The notes: a model not told the origin generated them from the letters alone. A stretch of DNA of 64,000 nucleotides from Clostridium sp. AM58-1XD (GCF_003464085.1 NZ_QSDR01000016.1:1-64000); one strand, 5' to 3'; shown: positions 53,532-62,832, counted from the first letter of the stretch. Translations and numbers: made by a program.

Positions 53532-54992
53532 ATGAATCAAAGAAACCTGACCTTACTCACTGATTTTTATGAACTGACCATGATGCAGGGATATTTCAAA
53601 GAGCAGAATGCCAATGAGACCGTAATTTTCGATGCGTTTTACCGCGTCAATCCAAACGGCAACGGCTATGCGATCTGTGCAGGGCTGGAACAGGTAATCG
53701 AATATGTTGAAAATCTTCATTTTGATAAAGAAGATGTGGACTATCTCCGATCTACCGGAATGTTCGAAGAGGATTTTCTGGAATATCTGGCAAACTTTAA
53801 GTTTTCCGGCGACATCTATGCAATTCCGGAGGGAACCGTCGTATTTCCCCGGGAACCTCTTATAAAGGTAGTTGCACCGATTATGGAAGCGCAGCTGGTG
53901 GAAACCGCTATTTTAAACATTATCAACCATCAGAGCCTCATTGCCACAAAGACGGCCCGCGTCGTACATGCCGCTCAGGGTGATGGTATTATGGAATTCG
54001 GCCTGCGCCGTGCCCAGGGACCGGATGCCGGGATCTACGGCGCCAGAGCTGCAATGATTGCCGGCTGCATTGGAACATCCAACGTCCTGGCCGGCCAGAT
54101 GTTTGACGTTCCGATCAAAGGCACTCATGCGCATAGCTGGATCATGAGCTTCCCTGATGAGCTTTCTGCATTCCGCGCTTATGCGAAGCTTTATCCATCC
54201 GCCTGCATTCTGCTTGTCGATACTTATGACACATTAAAATCCGGCGTTCCGAACGCGATTAAGGTTTTTCAGGAGATGAAAGACGCTGGAATCCCTCTCA
54301 CCTTTTACGGTATCCGCCTCGACAGCGGCGACCTGGCATACCTGTCCAAAAAAGCAAAAGAAATGCTGGATGAGGCCGGTTTCTCTGATGCGGTCATATC
54401 GGCTTCCAACGATCTGGACGAATATTTGATCGACAGCCTGAAAATACAGGGAGCCACGATCAATTCCTGGGGCGTCGGTACCAACATGATTACTTCAAAA
54501 GACTGCCCTTCTTTCGGCGGTGTTTATAAACTGGCTGCCGTAATGGACAAGCAGACCGGAAAATTCATACCCAAAATCAAGTTATCTGAAAATGCCGAGA
54601 AGATTACGAATCCCGGCAACAAGACGATCTATCGAATCTATCAGAAGGACACTGGTAAAATTATTGCTGATCTGATTTGTCTCGCAGAAGAACAGTTTGA
54701 CAGCAAAAATTCCCTGCTCCTCTTTGATCCAATCGAAACCTGGAAAAAAACTCATCTGGCGCCAAACAGCTATACGCTTCGCGAGCTTTTAATACCTGTT
54801 TTCAAGGGAGGAACCTGTATTTATCATTCACCGAAAGTCATGGATATTCAGGCATACTGCAGAAAAGAGCTGGATACCCTGTGGGATGAGTCACGCCGCC
54901 TGATCAATCCTCATGAAGTTCATGTGGATCTTTCCAATGAGCTTTGGCACGTAAAGAATCAGCTTCTTGACTCCTATCATTACGGTGAATAA
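53532..54992 (+). CDS. pncB: Nicotinate phosphoribosyltransferase
   Basis: A 486-aa enzyme that makes nicotinate mononucleotide from nicotinate and PRPP in the NAD salvage pathway. Typical blocks are LLTDFYELTMMQGYF at the N-terminus, the catalytic-His region MEFGLRRAQG, GTHAHSWIMSF, the PRPP-binding GIRLDSGDLAYLSKKA and GVGTNMITSKD. Length fits the family. The ATG at 53532 follows AAGGAGAAG. A strong terminator follows the stop. Confidence 0.93.
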   Translation: MNQRNLTLLTDFYELTMMQGYFKEQNANETVIFDAFYRVNPNGNGYAICAGLEQVIEYVENLHFDKEDVDYLRSTGMFEEDFLEYLANFKFSGDIYAIPEGTVVFPREPLIKVVAPIMEAQLVETAILNIINHQSLIATKTARVVHAAQGDGIMEFGLRRAQGPDAGIYGARAAMIAGCIGTSNVLAGQMFDVPIKGTHAHSWIMSFPDELSAFRAYAKLYPSACILLVDTYDTLKSGVPNAIKVFQEMKDAGIPLTFYGIRLDSGDLAYLSKKAKEMLDEAGFSDAVISASNDLDEYLIDSLKIQGATINSWGVGTNMITSKDCPSFGGVYKLAAVMDKQTGKFIPKIKLSENAEKITNPGNKTIYRIYQKDTGKIIADLICLAEEQFDSKNSLLLFDPIETWKKTHLAPNSYTLRELLIPVFKGGTCIYHSPKVMDIQAYCRKELDTLWDESRRLINPHEVHVDLSNELWHVKNQLLDSYHYGE

Positions 54993-55139
54993 GTTGTTCA
55001 TTTTATATTCACAATCTTTTTACATCTGTGCTTAAATTTATTCATATTTGTCTTTTATACTGATTACAGTAGCAAAGCAAATAAAGCAAATACCAATGCT
55101 AGCCAAGCACACTATTAGATTAAATTTTTTTCATAATTG

Positions 55140-55178
55140 CCGGCTTTCCCACAAGGGAAGCCGGCTCCTCCCTTTTTA
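55140..55178 (+). terminator. Terminator of pncB
   Basis: GCCGGCTTTCCC pairs with GGGAAGCCGGC around ACAA. A pyrimidine tract ending in five T follows. Confidence 0.85.
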
Positions 55179-55265
55179 TGGGGTGTTTTACACACATTTC
55201 TTTCTTCTTTCACCTGTTATCCCCAGATTCATATAATAATATAACTGAATTTCCAGGAGGTTCTC

Positions 55266-55766
55266 ATGGATTCCTCTTACTTATCGGTAACAGGTACGGT
55301 AACCGCCATTGAAATGATGAATACATCTTCCAATGACTGGTGCGGCTGTTCCATGCTCATAACCATAATCTCTCCATCCCATGGCACAGCCAATCTTGTG
55401 ATCGCACCTTACACTTATATTCTGGAGCAGGAACCGATCGCCGTCGGTGATACCATTACTGCCTTTTATTCTGCAACTGCTCCCATGCCTCTGATCTATC
55501 CGCCGCAGTATCGCGTCATGGCCGCTGCGAAAGATATTGCCGGCAGAAACGTCGTTCTGGATACATTTGATGCATCTCTTGTCAGCGGCAACGGTCTTTT
55601 AAAACTCACTCCTGACGCCTCGACACGTGTGATTCTCCCAAACGGACAGCCATATTCCGGTTCTTTAGAAGGCAGAACCATGCTTGCCGTTTACGGCGCT
55701 TCCACAAGAAGCATACCGGCGATTGCCACACCTTCTATCCTTGTTGTCTTCTGCTGCCAGAAGTAA
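55266..55766 (+). CDS. Hypothetical protein of unknown family
   Basis: A 166-aa protein I do not recognise. It has a strong site (CAGGAGG) before the ATG. Its sequence is beta-rich and uncharged, with LSVTGTVTAIEMM at the start, a Trp-Cys-Gly-Cys pair near residue 26 and a second half around VVLDTFDASLVSGNGLLKL. It has no signal peptide or membrane helix. Composition suggests an OB-like or beta-barrel fold, which is only a guess. It lies alone between two terminators. Confidence 0.6.
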   Translation: MDSSYLSVTGTVTAIEMMNTSSNDWCGCSMLITIISPSHGTANLVIAPYTYILEQEPIAVGDTITAFYSATAPMPLIYPPQYRVMAAAKDIAGRNVVLDTFDASLVSGNGLLKLTPDASTRVILPNGQPYSGSLEGRTMLAVYGASTRSIPAIATPSILVVFCCQK

Positions 55767-55874
55767 CAGGAGGCTCAATCTTTTCCCCTGATAAATACGC
55801 TCATTTTGCAGGGCTCTGCTGCCATCTCAAAGCAGCTTCCGCCCACACATAAGCACCACAGAACAGAATACAAT

Positions 55875-55930
55875 AAAAAAGAAAGAAATCTTATCGTGCC
55901 ATCTGGCCGGCTGTAGATTTCTTTCTTTTC
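55875..55930. terminator. Bidirectional terminator between convergent genes
   Basis: GAAAGAAATCT (55881-55891) pairs with AGATTTCTTTC (55915-55925). A-rich and T-rich flanks serve both the unknown gene and the GGDEF gene. Confidence 0.75.
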
Positions 55931-55942
55931 AGTTATTCAATA

Positions 55943-56476
55943 TTATTCATACCAGCAAAATTCTCTGCTGGATTTTTTTGCTGTGTACATGGCTGTGTCA
56001 CTTCTCTGATAAACGGTTCTGAACTCTTCGTGACCATGTATCTGCGTGATTCCAATCGAACAGTTCGTCACACATTCCGGACAGATTTCTTCGGCTGTCT
56101 GCCTGAATCCTGCAGTCATTTTTCCAATCATCGCTTCTATTGCTGCCATCCCGATAGTCTCTGAAATAAGAACGGCAAACTCATCCCCTCCCATGCGCCC
56201 AATCACTGCCGTTGCAGGAAATACTTCCTTTAACAGACCCGCGGTCCGCTCCAGAACAATATCACCTGTCAAATGTCCATACAGATCATTAATTCCTTTA
56301 AAGTTGTCCACATCTATCATCAAAAAATATCCATCCTCTGTTTTTTCCAGCTTCTGACTCACATAAGACTCAAAACTCATTCTGTTGTAAAGTCCAGTCA
56401 GTAAGTCCAGCTCAGATCTTTCCTTAAAATACAGAAGCTTTTGCTGTAATTCCTTTACCTTCTCTTCCTCTGTCAT
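55943..56476 (-). CDS. GGDEF-domain diguanylate cyclase
   Basis: A 177-aa cytoplasmic protein: a short N-terminal coiled coil (KVKELQQKLLYFKERSELD) followed by a complete GGDEF domain (LTGLYNRMSFESYV, the substrate loop DVDNFKGINDLYGH, the active site GRMGGDEFAVL). The motif is intact, so it probably makes cyclic di-GMP. No RxxD inhibitory site and no sensor domain are present, so its control is unclear. ATG start; the TG-rich upstream region holds no strong promoter. Confidence 0.88.
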   Translation of the reverse strand: MTEEEKVKELQQKLLYFKERSELDLLTGLYNRMSFESYVSQKLEKTEDGYFLMIDVDNFKGINDLYGHLTGDIVLERTAGLLKEVFPATAVIGRMGGDEFAVLISETIGMAAIEAMIGKMTAGFRQTAEEICPECVTNCSIGITQIHGHEEFRTVYQRSDTAMYTAKKSSREFCWYE

Positions 56477-56607
56477 TCTTCTTCCTCCGAGCGGCAGTAT
56501 CTTAATCTTTCACGGCGCATATTTGCTCTAATTATAGAGCAATTCTACCTTATTTTTATCATAAAATCAATAGTAAGTTCCCATAATAACGAACAGAGGA
56601 GAATCTT

Positions 56608-56858
56608 ATGGAACAAAAAATAAGGCATGATGTCTATCTTGGCCATAATATCAGACGCCTGCGGCTCTCCCGTGGTCTTACCCAGGAACAGACTACTGCG
56701 CGGATGCAGATTCTGGCTGCAGCCTCAGCAGAGGAACTTATGCAAAAATCGAAGCCGGCATACAAAATATCAGCGTTGAGGAACTTCTTGCTTTAAAAGA
56801 AGTATTTCACGCTGAATTTGAGGACTTTTTTTCATCCTATCTGCCCTCCGGCTTCTGA
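56608..56858 (+). pseudogene. XRE-family helix-turn-helix protein, one-base frameshift
   Basis: An 83-aa Cro/CI-type DNA-binding protein once corrected. It has NIRRLRLSRGLTQEQTTARM, then LSRGTYAKIEAGIQNISVEE and a C-terminal helix ending YLPSGF. The frame breaks near 56714, where GG should be GGG (MQILGCSLSRG). The gene has a good site (AGAGGAG) and the usual helix-turn-helix spacing. The homopolymer location makes a sequencing error likely. Its target is unknown; it neighbours a YwaF-like gene on the same strand. Confidence 0.72.
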
Positions 56859-56933
56859 TCCTGTTCTTTTTTACTTTTTCTGGAATTCTTTTCCTTCCCG
56901 GAGTATAATCATATTCTGTCAGGAGGATTGATC

Positions 56934-57701
56934 ATGGAAAATTTCTTTCAATTCACAGCATGGCCGATGGTGCCGCCGCTTCCCTATTCTGCTTTTCACA
57001 TGATTTTGAGCCTTTCAGGAATTATTCTGGCCATATGTTCTGCCCGTCTGCTTGCCGGATGTGCCGGAGCCGGAAAACATCCAGGCCGCGTGCTATTTAT
57101 ATCCGGCCTGTTCCTCTCAATTTGTGAACTGTACAAACAGGGATTTTTGTATACAATTGTCAACTCCGGCAGCTATGACTGGTGGTATTTCCCCTTCCAG
57201 CTCTGCAGCATACCGATGTATCTCTGCCTCCTTTATCCTTTTGTATCATCTGGCTCCCGTTATTCGATGATGAGTCAAAAAGTCTGCGCAACTTTTATAC
57301 AGGATTTTGGACTTCTTGGCGGTTTTATGGCTCTGGCCGACCCATCCGGCCTTATGCACCCATACTGGACTCTGACTATGCACGGCTTCCTGTGGCATTT
57401 TATTCTTATTTTTATTGGCTTCTACTGTTGCTTCAGCAAGATCAGCGACCTTTCCTCAGGAAGCTTTTCCCGTGTGCTTCCTCTCTTTTTTCTGTGCTGT
57501 ATCATCGCTACCGTGATCAATGTAGCTGCAGGACCTGACGGCAATGCCGATATGTTTTATATTACGCCCTATTATCCTTCGCTTCAGAGAGTATTTCATA
57601 CAATTGCTCTATTCGCAGGAATTATTCCTGGAAATATCGTTTATCTGTTCTGCGTATGCCTTGGGGCCGGCCTGATCCACGAGGCTGCAGGCGTCTCATA
57701 A
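56934..57701 (+). CDS. YwaF/TMEM164-like integral membrane protein
   Basis: A 255-aa protein with seven hydrophobic segments. It has the family hallmarks of an acidic or polar residue cluster in helix 3-4 (ELYKQGFLY, YDWWYFPFQLCSIPMYLCLL) and a conserved His (TLTMHGFLWHFILI). The bacterial YwaF/TIGR02206 group resembles eukaryotic TMEM164; I know of no proven bacterial function. The ATG at 56934 follows CAGGAGG. It ends about 75 bp before tRNA-Val. Confidence 0.75.
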   Translation: MENFFQFTAWPMVPPLPYSAFHMILSLSGIILAICSARLLAGCAGAGKHPGRVLFISGLFLSICELYKQGFLYTIVNSGSYDWWYFPFQLCSIPMYLCLLYPFVSSGSRYSMMSQKVCATFIQDFGLLGGFMALADPSGLMHPYWTLTMHGFLWHFILIFIGFYCCFSKISDLSSGSFSRVLPLFFLCCIIATVINVAAGPDGNADMFYITPYYPSLQRVFHTIALFAGIIPGNIVYLFCVCLGAGLIHEAAGVS

Positions 57702-57739
57702 CCCTATCAGAAAATAATTAGAATGCTGCTATTTATTTG

Positions 57740-57768
57740 TTGTAAATATGCCGCTCATCATTTATAAT
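57740..57768 (+). promoter_or_regulatory. Promoter of tRNA-Val
   Basis: TTGTAA and TATAAT, 17-bp spacer, nine bases before the mature tRNA. Confidence 0.7.
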
Positions 57769-57776
57769 AATCTTAT

Positions 57777-57849
57777 GGAGACATAGCTCAGCTGGGAGAG
57801 CATCTGCTTGACGTGTAGAGGGTCGCAGGTTCGAGTCCTGTTGTCTCCA
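57777..57849 (+). tRNA. tRNA-Val (anticodon GAC)
   Basis: A 73-nt cloverleaf: acceptor GGAGACA/TGTCTCC, anticodon stem TCTGC/GTAGA with loop TTGACGT, T-arm CAGGTTCGAGTCCTG. CCA is not encoded. A run of T follows directly and should terminate the transcript. Confidence 0.95.
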
Positions 57850-57910
57850 TTTTTTTATACTATCCAGCCACTATGTATGGAAAAAAGTCAAAAGAAGAGA
57901 GGTAATGGGC

Positions 57911-58666
57911 ATGATCAGCTACAAGAATTTGTATGACAACGGCAACATGAAATTAATTTCAGAACGGGGATGTGTGAAGGTCTTTGAACACCAGAGGGAT
58001 TTAAGTGTTACTCCAGCTTCCGCTGTGACCGCTTACTATGCAGCTGAAATGAACGTTCGGAAACGTCAGGTTTTAATCGAATTGGACGGAAATGCTTTTA
58101 CTGTTCAGGCAGGTGCTATGCAGTGGATGGCAGGTGCCGTAAAGATGACTTCAGGCATCAAGGGTGTAGGCGACTTTTTTGGAAAGGCCATCGCCTCTAA
58201 GGTTACAAAAGAATCGTCTGCAAAGCCGGAGTATACAGGAAACGGCCTTGTGATGCTGGAGCCTACATATAAGCATATTATTTTGGAAGATGTTTCAGAA
58301 TGGGGAAGCATGGTTCTGGAAGATGGCCTGTTTCTGGCATGTGATTCCAAAATCAAGCAAAACGTTGTTGCCAGATCGTCCCTTTCCTCTGCAGTTGCCG
58401 GTAAAGAAGGTCTCTTTAATCTCTGTCTTACAGGCAGCGGCATCGCTGTTTTGGAAAGCCCGGTTCCGTACGACGAATTAATTGAATTTACTTTAAAAGA
58501 TGACGAAGTAAAGATCGACGGAAATATGGCAATCGCATGGTCCAATACCCTGAAATTTACGGTGGAGCGCTCTTCCAAATCCCTGGTTGGCTCCGCTGTA
58601 TCCGGTGAAGGACTTGTAAACGTATACCGCGGCTCCGGTAAGATCCTTATGGCTCCGACTGAATAA
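57911..58666 (+). CDS. AIM24/TIGR00266-family protein
   Basis: A 251-aa beta-rich protein of the AIM24 family (tryptophan RNA-binding attenuator-like fold). Typical features are the N-terminal AYYAAEMNVRKRQVLIELDG, the Gly-rich FTVQAGAMQWMAGAVKMTSG, and repeated hydrophobic-Gly strands such as GLVNVYRGSGKILMAPTE at the end. The biochemical role in bacteria is unknown. Of two close ATG codons I chose 57911, nine bases after GAGAGG; the first (57905) is only three bases away. Confidence 0.78.
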   Translation: MISYKNLYDNGNMKLISERGCVKVFEHQRDLSVTPASAVTAYYAAEMNVRKRQVLIELDGNAFTVQAGAMQWMAGAVKMTSGIKGVGDFFGKAIASKVTKESSAKPEYTGNGLVMLEPTYKHIILEDVSEWGSMVLEDGLFLACDSKIKQNVVARSSLSSAVAGKEGLFNLCLTGSGIAVLESPVPYDELIEFTLKDDEVKIDGNMAIAWSNTLKFTVERSSKSLVGSAVSGEGLVNVYRGSGKILMAPTE

Positions 58667-58726
58667 AAAGCTGCATTCCTCACGGGAAAATGATTCTGCA
58701 AAGAAGCACGTGAGAACCCATGAAAG

Positions 58727-58852
58727 TAAGAGTACTGCAAAAGCACAAAAGCAATGCCCCCAATACCGGATCCGGCACCAGGCAGCAGCCTTGGAACACA
58801 ATCCGGCATTGAGAGCATATGTGATTTTGTCTTTGCAGTACTCTTATTTTTT
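58727..58852. terminator. Large hairpin between AIM24 and surface peptidase genes
   Basis: TAAGAGTACTGCAAA (58727-58741) pairs perfectly with 58832-58846. An inner stem, CAATGCC/GGCATTG, lies inside, and a run of T follows. It probably ends transcription from both sides. Confidence 0.7.
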
Positions 58853-58921
58853 ACATAATCTTATTTTTACGTAATCTCATCTTTTAGTGAACAGCAGGCC
58901 CGGCACAGACAAGCAGCCGGA

Positions 58922-60256
58922 TCATTGAATCCATGACCCGTCCTCCCCTGTCATATAGCCGTCCGGCGTCCGTTCCCCCGCATACATTTTTCCTTTCTCA
59001 CCATCGGAAACGGTATGAAAATAATACCACTTTCCATCGATCTGCCTCCAGCCGGAAGCCATGGCGCCGCCTTCATCTAAGTAAAACCATTTCTGATAGG
59101 ATGGATCATAGAGCCAGCCCGTTTCCATTTTTCCATATGTTCCTGTATCCTGGCTCAGATAATACCAGACTTCTCCCTGGTTAAACCAGCCGGATTCCAC
59201 AAAGGTATCTTCTTTGAAATAATACCATACCCCGCCTATTTTCTCCCAGGAAGACCGGGCATATGTTCCGTCATTTTTCATAAAGCGCCATCCGCTGTCT
59301 CTCTGTTCCCAAGAACCGTGAACCGTGTCTTCTCTCATCATCTGGTTCGTAACTTTCCCGGACTCTCTGTCGTCATCTCCTGAGCCAGTTCTTCCTCTTA
59401 CCGTTATCCGGCAGACCGCCTGTCCGTCTCCTGCTTTCGCCGTTACATCAGCCTTACCTGGTTTTAATGCGAGTACCCGACCGCTTTTATCAACTGAAAC
59501 GATGTCCGGCCTGTCTGAAGAATACATGATGGTCAGTTCTTCCTCTGCCTCCACCGTCGCTTCCAGTCTCTGCATCTCTCCCACATTCATGGTCAGACTT
59601 TCCGGTCTGATCTGTACCTTTGCCGGGACAGACTCGGTAATTTCGATCCGGCAGGAAGCCTTCAGACCAACATCGGCCATGCTGACTGCCGTTACCGTCA
59701 CTTCTCCGGGTGCTTTTGCCGCAAGTACAGTAAATTCTTCTCCGCTTTCAGAAAGCTTCCTTTCCTCCTCCACACTGCCGATATCTCCTGTAATCTCCCA
59801 ATAAATCTGCGGGCTCCCCGGGTTAAAATAATCGCTGTCCGAATACAGTGCGGCAGAAAGATTTAGTGGTATCTTCTGTCCTTTTTTGAGTTTTAAGGAA
59901 ATCGTCCCGCCAGTAATCACATCTTCCTGCGAAATGAGATTTACTCCCCTTGGATAATTAATCAGCTGATTGCCATACCGTAAATAACTGGCTTCCAGCG
60001 CGCCTGCCGCCGCAAATGCCCAACACAGATAACTATTTCCCTGATGCTTCGCCTTTGTGATCAGGTTGTAATCCCTGGAATTATATTTCTCGGGGAAGTT
60101 CAGGTTGAGGGAAGCCGTATCAATCTCATCGGCATTTTCAAAACTCACGATACCCTCGTCCTCAGTTCGTATTCTCAACATGTTCAAAGAAGCTTTCATC
60201 TCTGCTTCTTCTTTTTCGGCCAGCCTCGTTTCTTCCCTGTCATCCTCCAGAATCAT
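58922..60256 (-). CDS. Papain-like peptidase half carrying the catalytic Cys, with Ig-like and choline-binding repeats
   Basis: A 444-aa reading frame. Residues 50-110 match the N-terminal lobe of C1 peptidases, with the oxyanion Gln and nucleophile in HQGNSYLCWAFAAAGALEAS (Cys 78). Ig-like (Big_2) domains follow at about 210-300 (RLEATVEAEEELTIMYSSDR, VLALKPGKADVTAKA), then four GW cell-wall repeats (GVWYYFKEDTFVESGWFNQG and others). It has no signal peptide and no His/Asn half. It starts inside the end of the upstream frame (ATGA overlap). Without a signal peptide it makes sense mainly as the C-terminal part of the upstream protein, via a one-base shift near 60310. Confidence 0.75.
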   Translation of the reverse strand: MILEDDREETRLAEKEEAEMKASLNMLRIRTEDEGIVSFENADEIDTASLNLNFPEKYNSRDYNLITKAKHQGNSYLCWAFAAAGALEASYLRYGNQLINYPRGVNLISQEDVITGGTISLKLKKGQKIPLNLSAALYSDSDYFNPGSPQIYWEITGDIGSVEEERKLSESGEEFTVLAAKAPGEVTVTAVSMADVGLKASCRIEITESVPAKVQIRPESLTMNVGEMQRLEATVEAEEELTIMYSSDRPDIVSVDKSGRVLALKPGKADVTAKAGDGQAVCRITVRGRTGSGDDDRESGKVTNQMMREDTVHGSWEQRDSGWRFMKNDGTYARSSWEKIGGVWYYFKEDTFVESGWFNQGEVWYYLSQDTGTYGKMETGWLYDPSYQKWFYLDEGGAMASGWRQIDGKWYYFHTVSDGEKGKMYAGERTPDGYMTGEDGSWIQ

Positions 60257-62379
60257 TTCATCCGAACCAATCTTATCCCCCGCCTCAGAGGCAGTGCCTT
60301 TGCGATTGGACCATCGTCACTTTCATATTCTGCTTCTGAATCCGTACTCGTTTTCATTTTCTCCGGTTCCGGTCGCTGATGTTCCATTTTTATTCCGGTT
60401 TCCGACGGTGTAGCCTTTGTCTCATTAACTGCACTGCTGTTTCCGGTACCGGAAGCAGCCCCTGCTTCCGACGGTGTAGACGTATTAGCTTTTTCAACAT
60501 ACTCTGATTTTGTAGCTGTGTCCGGCTGCGCCTCCGGATGAGGTACGGTAGAAGTGTCATATCCTTCCGCCTTTTCTTTATTATCCAATATCGTAATCTC
60601 ACTTTTTAGCGGAGAATATGTATAGGCATAAATGCAGGGGTATTCTCCCACAGCCGACGCATCCCATCCTTGCTCCTCTTCGTCCCAGCTGTCATAATAA
60701 AACGATTTTCCAGGAATTGCTTTCGTTCCATTAATCCACCCCTCCCGGTCGTGGCATGAATAAAAGATTAAATCTCTGCTATCATCGGAAGAGATGGCTA
60801 CATGAACTTCAAAATCAGTGTCCGCCGGAATCATAATTCCGTCCTCCAGCCTCATCGTATAAAATCCCGGATATTTCAGATAACCTGACTTGATCTTCTG
60901 AACCGCCCCGTCTCCTATACGAACTCCAATCTCATAAGATACATCATTGTGCGGTTCAGCAAAGCCTACCGCCCTTAGGACTTCACCCGTTCCTTCGTTA
61001 CGAAAAACCTGAACTCCTCTCAGAAAACCGCTGTTTTGATATGCTCCATTGTCAATTCCTCCTGCCGAATTGCTGTACAGATGGTTATAATTATCCCTGC
61101 TCTCGCTTGGTGCGAACGCTGACGGCACCTTATCCGCACCGCCAAAATCAGCCGATTCATAGGAAACGTAATAGTATTCCGGGTACATTTCAGCGTCGGC
61201 TCCCTCACCTTCAGCTCCATAGGAGTCACGGCAAATCCATGCGCCGTCGTGTTCCGGCATGGTTTCATCAATCAGACTGATGACCGGTTCATCCATTCCG
61301 GAATCGATATCCCAGTCCCGCTTTGTAACACGGAAGTTTTCCCTCTTTACCGTGTCGTCCCAGCCTACAATCAGCACTGCATGGCCGCCCATTTTATCAT
61401 ATTCCCAGTCCTCCGGCGCATAGAAGTATCTGTAATCCCATTGTGGATATCCATCGCCTGGATTCTTATCTCTATAATTATAGCTGGTGGTCATCCCTGT
61501 ATCAATGGCGCCATATGTCATAATCGCATTCTTCCAGTGCTCCATATAGCTGCCTGTACTGTTATGGCTCGGCACCATAATTACATTCTGTTCATGAAAT
61601 TCCGGCTCCGCCTTTTTGTAATGAATATATTCACTGGGCGTTTCCTTAAAATCACCTTTCTGATAATAAGGCATGACTGATTCATTCACTGGTCCCTGCC
61701 AGTGGGCAAGATAGTGAATGATATGAACGGGGGAACCACCTTTATTCTTCTCCTCTGCATTTTGGACATTGTAAAACCGGAACGGTGATTCCGGATCAAA
61801 TATGGCCCCTGCAATATGCGCCTCTGAATAATCCGGCGCCTTTTTTCTGTCAGCCTGTCTGGATATCCTCAAGGTGTAAGAAGACGCTTCGATCCCTTCC
61901 TGAGGGACAATGCGCAGCGTGTAGGTTCCCGCTTCCAGGCCAGCCGGTTCCAGTAACTGGCTGTCTGGCCTTCTGGAGGCTCCAATTACACTGCCCTTTG
62001 AGATCAGTTCCAGACCGCAGGGATACTCCGACTGCAGCAGTACCGTTAAATCCGTCTCTTCCTCCAGGTGGAAGGAATAACTGTCCACATCATCCGGCGA
62101 AGAGATTGCGGCCTCAATCTGGCTTGGAAATGATAGGATAACTTCCCCATCGCCCTCCAGTTCTTCCCATCGATCCCTCGTATCAGACTTAACTTCTGGA
62201 ATATCTCCGTCTATATCCCCTTCCATTTTTTCTGCAAAGCTGGGATAAGCATAAGCCGGAATCGGCTCAAATACCAAAATTCCGTTCAGACTCAGCATAA
62301 CCGTTACGAGAATTCCCGCCGTATACGCTCTGCACTTTTTCCTGATCATTCCTGATCGGTCTCTCAATCTCTCTTTCAT
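60253..62379 (-). CDS. Exported papain-like (C1) peptidase half carrying His and Asn-position residues
   Basis: A 708-aa protein: signal peptide (AGILVTVMLSLNGILVF, ending around AYAY), a PPC-like beta domain (residues 75-175), then the C-terminal lobe of a C1 lectin-like peptidase. That lobe begins DYSEAHIAGAIFDP and continues HYLAHWQGPVNES. The catalytic His is in KMGGHAVLIVGWDD (His 333). The Asn position reads WICRDSYG, with Asp 385 instead of Asn. A second beta domain and a Ser/Thr/Pro/Glu linker follow. The Cys lobe that should precede DYSEAH is absent here and appears in the next frame. One added C near 60310 would fuse the two into 1,152 aa. Confidence 0.78.
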   Translation of the reverse strand: MKERLRDRSGMIRKKCRAYTAGILVTVMLSLNGILVFEPIPAYAYPSFAEKMEGDIDGDIPEVKSDTRDRWEELEGDGEVILSFPSQIEAAISSPDDVDSYSFHLEEETDLTVLLQSEYPCGLELISKGSVIGASRRPDSQLLEPAGLEAGTYTLRIVPQEGIEASSYTLRISRQADRKKAPDYSEAHIAGAIFDPESPFRFYNVQNAEEKNKGGSPVHIIHYLAHWQGPVNESVMPYYQKGDFKETPSEYIHYKKAEPEFHEQNVIMVPSHNSTGSYMEHWKNAIMTYGAIDTGMTTSYNYRDKNPGDGYPQWDYRYFYAPEDWEYDKMGGHAVLIVGWDDTVKRENFRVTKRDWDIDSGMDEPVISLIDETMPEHDGAWICRDSYGAEGEGADAEMYPEYYYVSYESADFGGADKVPSAFAPSESRDNYNHLYSNSAGGIDNGAYQNSGFLRGVQVFRNEGTGEVLRAVGFAEPHNDVSYEIGVRIGDGAVQKIKSGYLKYPGFYTMRLEDGIMIPADTDFEVHVAISSDDSRDLIFYSCHDREGWINGTKAIPGKSFYYDSWDEEEQGWDASAVGEYPCIYAYTYSPLKSEITILDNKEKAEGYDTSTVPHPEAQPDTATKSEYVEKANTSTPSEAGAASGTGNSSAVNETKATPSETGIKMEHQRPEPEKMKTSTDSEAEYESDDGPIAKALPLRRGIRLVRMK

Positions 62380-62536
62380 CTCTCCGACTCCCTGCTTCTA
62401 TGAATCTGTATACATCCATATCTGTTTCAAAACACATTAAAATGACCTTATCACCAATTATATCACAGAAACGGATTCTAATGAAATAAAAAGCAGAAAC
62501 TACGCAGGGGTAAGAACAAGGTTTTTCCTATGGAAC

Positions 62537-62573
62537 AAAAAATCACGTAAACTCAATAGTTTACGTGATTTTT
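62537..62573. terminator. Bidirectional terminator
   Basis: AATCACGTAAACT pairs perfectly with AGTTTACGTGATT and is flanked by A and T runs on both sides. It lies between tRNA-Thr and the surface peptidase genes. Confidence 0.85.
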
Positions 62574-62589
62574 AATACTTATCTGTTAA

Positions 62590-62662
62590 AGCTGCTGACG
62601 GGAATCGGACCCGTGACCTCCGCACTACCAATGCGACGCTCTACCGACTGAGCCACAGCAGC
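62590..62662 (-). tRNA. tRNA-Thr (anticodon GGT)
   Basis: A 73-nt cloverleaf on the minus strand: acceptor GCTGCTG/CAGCAGC, anticodon stem TCGCA/TGCGG with loop TTGGTAG, T-arm CGGGTCCGATTCCCG. CCA is not encoded. Confidence 0.93.
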
Positions 62663-62765
62663 TTGTTTGCTTGTGTTCCACAAACCTTGGATATATTATC
62701 ATGAAAAGCTGTGTTTGTCAACTGGAAATACAATTTTCCACTGGTTTTTACAGAGGGGTCTACAA

Positions 62766-62832
62766 CGAAAAGACGGGAACCGGCTTGACCTTACGGCCAA
62801 GCCGCAGATAACGTTCCACACCTATTCCCGTC
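62766..62832 (-). terminator. Terminator of the M29 aminopeptidase gene
   Basis: Leftward, GACGGGA pairs with TCCCGTC and encloses a second stem, CGGCTTG/CAAGCCG. CTTTTCG follows. Confidence 0.65.
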
